A stretch of DNA of 64,000 bases from Amaranthus tricolor (lineage: Eukaryota; Streptophyta; Magnoliopsida; Caryophyllales; Amaranthaceae), in contig NC_080059.1 of NCBI RefSeq assembly GCF_026212465.1, forward strand, positions 8,696,811-8,760,810, read 5' to 3'. Positions 59,901 through 64,000 of the stretch are shown piece by piece. Below the pieces are notes generated by a model, which ran no database searches, had not been told where the DNA came from, and saw nothing but the letters and a program-made list of their open reading frames with translations. A program made the translations under genes and the position numbers. The first letter of the stretch is position 1. Every line of letters begins with the position of its first letter.

Positions 59901-62900
59901 TCTTGTTGTATCAGGGTGTTTAGGATTTTTCTGGCTTAAGAAGAGGGCAATATTAGAATGACAGCAGGATCAGATGATATGGACCTAAAGAAGGGATTAA
60001 AATTCCTCTAAGAAGACCCCATTCTTGATCCCTTGATAATTGTCAAGTTTGTGCCTTTTATTCATACTGGTTAAGAATCAAAAATTAGATGCAAGTTGAA
60101 CCACCCTATTGAACAAAGTTTATATAACAATATAGCATAAATGCAACAATAAGCCTAAAAGAAGGGCAGAGATGAGATGGATACGGTCCCAAGAAATTGA
60201 GTTCTCCTAGTGACTCCAAAAGCTTCTCCGGTAGTTCTTTCATATGCTCAACGCACTTCATATGTCTATTATATCTATACAAAGTACAGAATAAACTGTC
60301 TCAATACAAAGCATGAATAATCAAATTTGCTATAAAGGCAAGACTCTCCTTTGAGTTAGTATATTGCTTGCTTACATTGTTGCATGCTGAAATACTGAAA
60401 CTGCTTCCTTGAAAGATCTTGCATAATCTTCTGGCACTTGTTTACCCTTATCAATCTTTAGAACTGATATCACCTGCAATAATAGACCAATAGGTTGAAC
60501 GGTTGAACAGTTTACAACTTCTGATTTTGATTTCGTGAGAGGAATAATTGTGATTCTTTTATGCTTTACTGAACGTAGGAGCTTACACGATTAATATTTT
60601 GGTACTTTGAAACCAATGCATGAGCTTTAGAGATGCCGATACCAGGAATAGACGGAAGAAAGTCGCAGCCTGCCAAGACACACATATCTGTGGACAGAAA
60701 CACAAACACCAAATATTGATCCGTTACAGTGTTTTTCTAAGAAAATAAAAAGATCTGCCATTAGGAAATTTTACCTGTGAATAAGGAGGTGGTGAATTTT
60801 CGAAATGATGGCTTACAGTTTGTTGATTTGAGAACATTTTCTAGAACAATCTCTTCGCCATTACCAAATTTATCCATCTTGAAAACGACCTGTTCACCAA
60901 CGATAAAACTGAGAAAGCAAATAATGGAAAGAGGCTTAGGATGTACGTAACTTGTCAGACGGCAGAAGATATCCCATCATCCAGAACAAAAGTGTTAGCT
61001 AATTCATGCTTACTGATGGGCAACCATATGCCAGAAGGTCACTGTCTTCACTGATTACAGCTGCAATACCACCATGTTCTTCTCCAAGGCTCGACATGTA
61101 AGCCAATTGTGCATCAGCTTCATATGGGGCGACAATAAACTCAACATTTTCCGATTTTAGACTCTGAAGCACAAGTGAACCAACAATTGTTGTAATAAGA
61201 GGCCCAATGCTAATTTGTTATGGATGCGGTTAGAAACAAGTTGCTTGAGTCAATGACATACCTGTATCAAAAGGTGAGCCATAGATGGAGTGATGCTGAT
61301 TGCTCTCTACGAAAAAAGAAAAAGACTAGTCAGTGGTCGACAACTCGACACGATGCTTCCTTTCTGCTCTAGACAAAACAAAGTGGTAGAGGGTGCTCCA
61401 ATTAATAAAACAAGGTAACTTGTAAAGTTCCTTTCTTAATTTAACTTGGCAAAGGAAACTTTAGTTATAGAATAAAGCTTGAATAATACTAACAAGAAAT
61501 TATTTTGATGGTTTCACCATCTCTTTTGAAATAATACTACTGATATATGTGAAGAAATTCAAGAAATTTAAAACAAACTATAATGCAACCACTTTTGTAA
61601 GTTCCTAAAGTAACTCAAGATCCAATATTTGTAGAAGTAAATGAACATTGCAATTTTCAATTTATTTTCACAATGGGCTGGTTGGAAATTTTGTTTCTTG
61701 TGTTTTTATAGATCGAATTATGAGGTTTACACCATGGAACAATTTTGTAGAACTACAAGATGACTTGAAATTTGCATTTGTTCCTCCACATAACAGTTGC
61801 AATGGAAACGTGTGCATCCTATCCTTGATTTTGAATGTTGTTTCGAAGCCAAAGATGAACCTTGATTTTGAACAGTTTCTTAATTTTACACCTTTACGCC
61901 ACAGTTTTCCATTTGTATTGATCTAAGTGTAACATGATAGCAAATCTGGAGCTCTCATCCTTCAGTATGTTTAAGGAACAAAGTCATTCACTTTGGGAAA
62001 GTGGAAGATGTTAGAACTGCTGGAAGAGTTATGGAACTATACCTGGCAAGAAGCATGTTTGTGTTTAGGGGAGTCAAATGACAAACTATCTCTAGAACTA
62101 AACGATGTACATGCTTGCAAATTTGGTACAATCCAGAATTTGCGCTACATAATTGTATCCATTGAATTCAACTTGGAAGTAACTATGAATCAGAAATTGA
62201 CATTGTTTACTAAATCCATAATTGTAGTTCCCAGATACAAGGTCATAAATTGCATGATAACAACGATATCAAAGCATTAATCCTAAAAGATTGGTGTAAG
62301 CTACATAAATCAATGGATTAGCTTAGTGATTTTGAGCTAAGCAAGCATGTGAAAAAGATAGATAGTTGTGAATTGAAGACACAAAAGCAAGAACAATTGA
62401 GAGGAGAAAACTTCAAAGAACAAGGACAATGGTCAAGGTTTTGAGCAAGCAACTAAATTAGAGAAATAAAGAGGAAGACAAGCATTTTGGTTATCATAGT
62501 ATACCACTAAAACCATCAAGTCTATTTTACTAAATAATAAACACAATTGCATACTCCGTTCCAATAGATTTGACCAATTTTTCATTTTATTCTGTCCCAA
62601 ATCCCAATAAATAAGCCCCATTTCTTTACTTTCAATATTCTCTCTTTTATTTCTAATATCGCACTATTTTAACCCAACAAAGCCAACTCTTTAATCTTCG
62701 TGACAAAAGTAAATGGGGCTAATTTATTGAGGGGAGGAGTATAGAATACAACTCAATACAAAACCTTCGATGGTGTTTGCTCGCTTACATATAGTATTTA
62801 CACTCTCAAGCTCTCTCTAAGTCTCTTGTGTATGTAGTTCCTCACATGTCTTTGGGCATTCAAAAATAGCTTCAACAAGCTGGCAACATGAGCTATCCTC

Positions 62901-64000
62901 AACCAACTACAACAGAAAACTCTTGACAAGTCACTCCCCCTTAAAGGTGGCTCTCCATTCTCACTCTAAATCTTAACAGTTTCTCAAGAAGGTTGGTCAT
63001 CAACAAGCTTCACTAGCTTCATTACACTTAGAATTTAATCAATATCCTTTTTAAAGACTTCCATAGCTCAAGGAAATTACTCCTCAAGTTCCTAAAATTT
63101 TAGAATGCATGGTTTTACTAAAACAAGGTCTTAATGACATTTCCTCGTCTGAGCAAATATTGTCTTTTTAACTTGTTCGAGAAAGCCCAAGCAAGAAGCT
63201 CCTCTTCTTGCTCGCGTCAACAACACGAGGCACATCCAAAACGGAGTTATGCTTGATCAATTTCCAATATCAAACATCTTGGTAGTTGCTCGCTTGAGCA
63301 ACCCTCACAACCACCACTCATTGTCTTTGGCATTACTTGCTTGGGATGTTTCTTCGCACTTGGAATAACAATTATGAATGCATTTCAATATACAAGTAAA
63401 AATCAAGAAGTAAACTATACCTGAAAAAGCTCAATGGCAGCATTAACATTTCCTTGTTCAAGTTTCTCCATAGCCAATTCTTTGTTAGCTTTTCTCCTCC
63501 TGAACCAAACATTTACTATGAAATTCCATTAATTAATCTCGAAGAGAATACACCACTAAATCGAATTGATGATGGTGCATGCCTGTATCGATCATGCTCG
63601 GTGGCAGCCTTGCAAGGGATGTTTCCCCCATCAAAAACCACAACTGGGGTAATCTCATGGAACCTCAATAAATTAATTCTGTGCATAAAATAATTGATAT
63701 ACTGCAATTTCTTGTCACCCTCTGAGTTTAAGCACAGCTCCATGCTACATGAGTATGCTGCATATATACATTTTCCACAAAAATCAATGAATTCCCAATT
63801 TCCTATCCATTTCTTAGAAAAATACTCCAACGACAAAAATGTTAAAGTAGACAGTGGGTACCTCCTTTGTGAAGCCATGAATAAGCATCAATTCCAACCT
63901 GCAAAATTTGAATCCATTACATGATTGATGCCCAGAAGTCAAAAATAATAGTAAATCGGGGAAAAGGGGATGGGAAATTACACGCTTGCCAGCAAATTTG
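56955..64000 (-). CDS. EXO1-like 5'-3' exonuclease (FEN1/XPG superfamily), lacking first exon
   Basis: Structure-specific nuclease of DNA repair/recombination, nearest in memory to the second Arabidopsis EXO1-type gene (At1g18090) because of [20 protein letters not shown] and [10 protein letters not shown]. Thirteen exons in the window (descending): 64000-63982 (partial), 63898-63862, 63757-63583, 63499-63421, 61306-61262, 61163-61014, 60889-60775, 60687-60587, 60473-60376, 60265-60185, 59079-58928, 58407-58279, 57529-56955; 584 codons plus stop. Acidic active-site residues are visible in [32 protein letters not shown] and [11 protein letters not shown], with the H2TH motif [10 protein letters not shown]. 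The 3' exon is Ser/Asn-rich with a duplicated FPVKTP-NNPF-KRKH block and ends [11 protein letters not shown], like a PCNA-interacting box. About 20 N-terminal residues are off the right edge. Confidence 0.94.
58070..58205. repeat. Minisatellite-type repeat with palindromic end (copy D), in an intron
   Basis: GTGATTATTTATAGTCTTAG, GTGATTACTTACAATTTTAA and GTGATTAAGTAG follow at about 21 bp spacing (58092-58145), then GAGACAGTCTTATA (58181-58194). Same layout as copies A-C, within the last intron of the EXO1-like gene. Confidence 0.6.
59711..59885. mobile_element. hAT-type MITE with perfect 8-bp duplication
   Basis: 175 bp with ends CTATGTTACTTGGACTCGGG and, on the other strand, CTATGTTACCCGGACTCTTC, flanked by the perfect duplication AAAGCAAC at 59703-59710 and 59886-59893. 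8 bp duplication and short terminal repeats fit the hAT superfamily. In the intron between the 60185 and 59079 exon borders of the EXO1-like gene. Confidence 0.9.
61307..63420 (-). other. Large intron of the EXO1-like gene (2.1 kb)
   Basis: Between exons ending at 63421 and starting at 61306, joining FQ to RAISITPS in frame. It holds one Stowaway MITE (62554-62739). The rest shows no other supported feature. Confidence 0.75.
62554..62739. mobile_element. Stowaway MITE in the EXO1-like intron
   Basis: 186 bp with ends CTCCGTTCCAATAGATTTGA and, on the other strand, CTCCTCCCCTCAATAAATTA, flanked by TA on each side (62552-62553, 62740-62741). Inner inverted pair AATAAGCCCCATTTCTTTAC / AGTAAATGGGGCTAATTTAT. 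Confidence 0.75.

Noticed and set aside
1..64000. CRISPR arrays, bacterial operons, tRNA genes
   Set aside because: The minisatellites lack spacer structure and the genes are plant nuclear; no cloverleaf with intact A and B boxes was recognised by eye.

Overview
The window is nuclear DNA of a flowering plant. Its genes have many short exons with GT-AG introns, and every protein recognised is a plant family member. The AT-rich spacers are full of Stowaway, hAT, MULE and PIF-like MITEs plus LTR elements. The style of the protein matches and of the small repeats suggests a eudicot, possibly Caryophyllales; that is an impression, not proof.

Layout from left to right. 1-13935 (minus) is most of DEX1, an FG-GAP/VCBS-repeat membrane protein needed for pollen exine formation; its 3' end is off the left edge. 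Its 8.7 kb intron 7 carries a young 5.4 kb Ty3/gypsy chromovirus (2479-7868) with 354 bp LTRs and two in-frame amber stops. 13936-19237 is a repeat-filled spacer holding an RTE-type LINE end, two 22-bp-period minisatellites and a Cassandra solo LTR with 5S-like sequence. 19238-24790 (plus) is a nine-exon mitochondrial uncoupling protein. 26909-33112 (plus) is a six-exon coatomer epsilon subunit. 35935-39159 (minus) is a two-exon ataxin-3/Josephin deubiquitinase. 41285-42004 (plus) is a single-exon MIZU-KUSSEI1-like gene. 44891-48435 (minus) is a six-exon SPF27/BCAS2/MOS4 spliceosome subunit. 48713-56730 is a transposon cluster: a MULE MITE, then a 6.0 kb mariner-like element that contains a broken transposase, a 2.2 kb solo LTR inserted inside the transposase, and an intact antisense ORF of 131 codons, then more MULE MITEs. 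56955-64000 (minus) is an EXO1-like 5'-3' nuclease of the FEN1/XPG superfamily whose first exon runs off the right edge.

The seven host genes are ordinary housekeeping or developmental genes with no operon-like relation: pollen wall, mitochondrial carrier, COPI traffic, deubiquitination, root tropism, splicing, DNA repair. Exon borders were set by matching splice sites, codon phase and remembered family sequence, and all phases close. The most unusual items are the two-gene mariner with its nested solo LTR, the chromovirus whose stops flank the start of integrase, the dispersed 21-22-bp minisatellite family, and the duplicated KRKH block plus PCNA-box-like tail in the nuclease.
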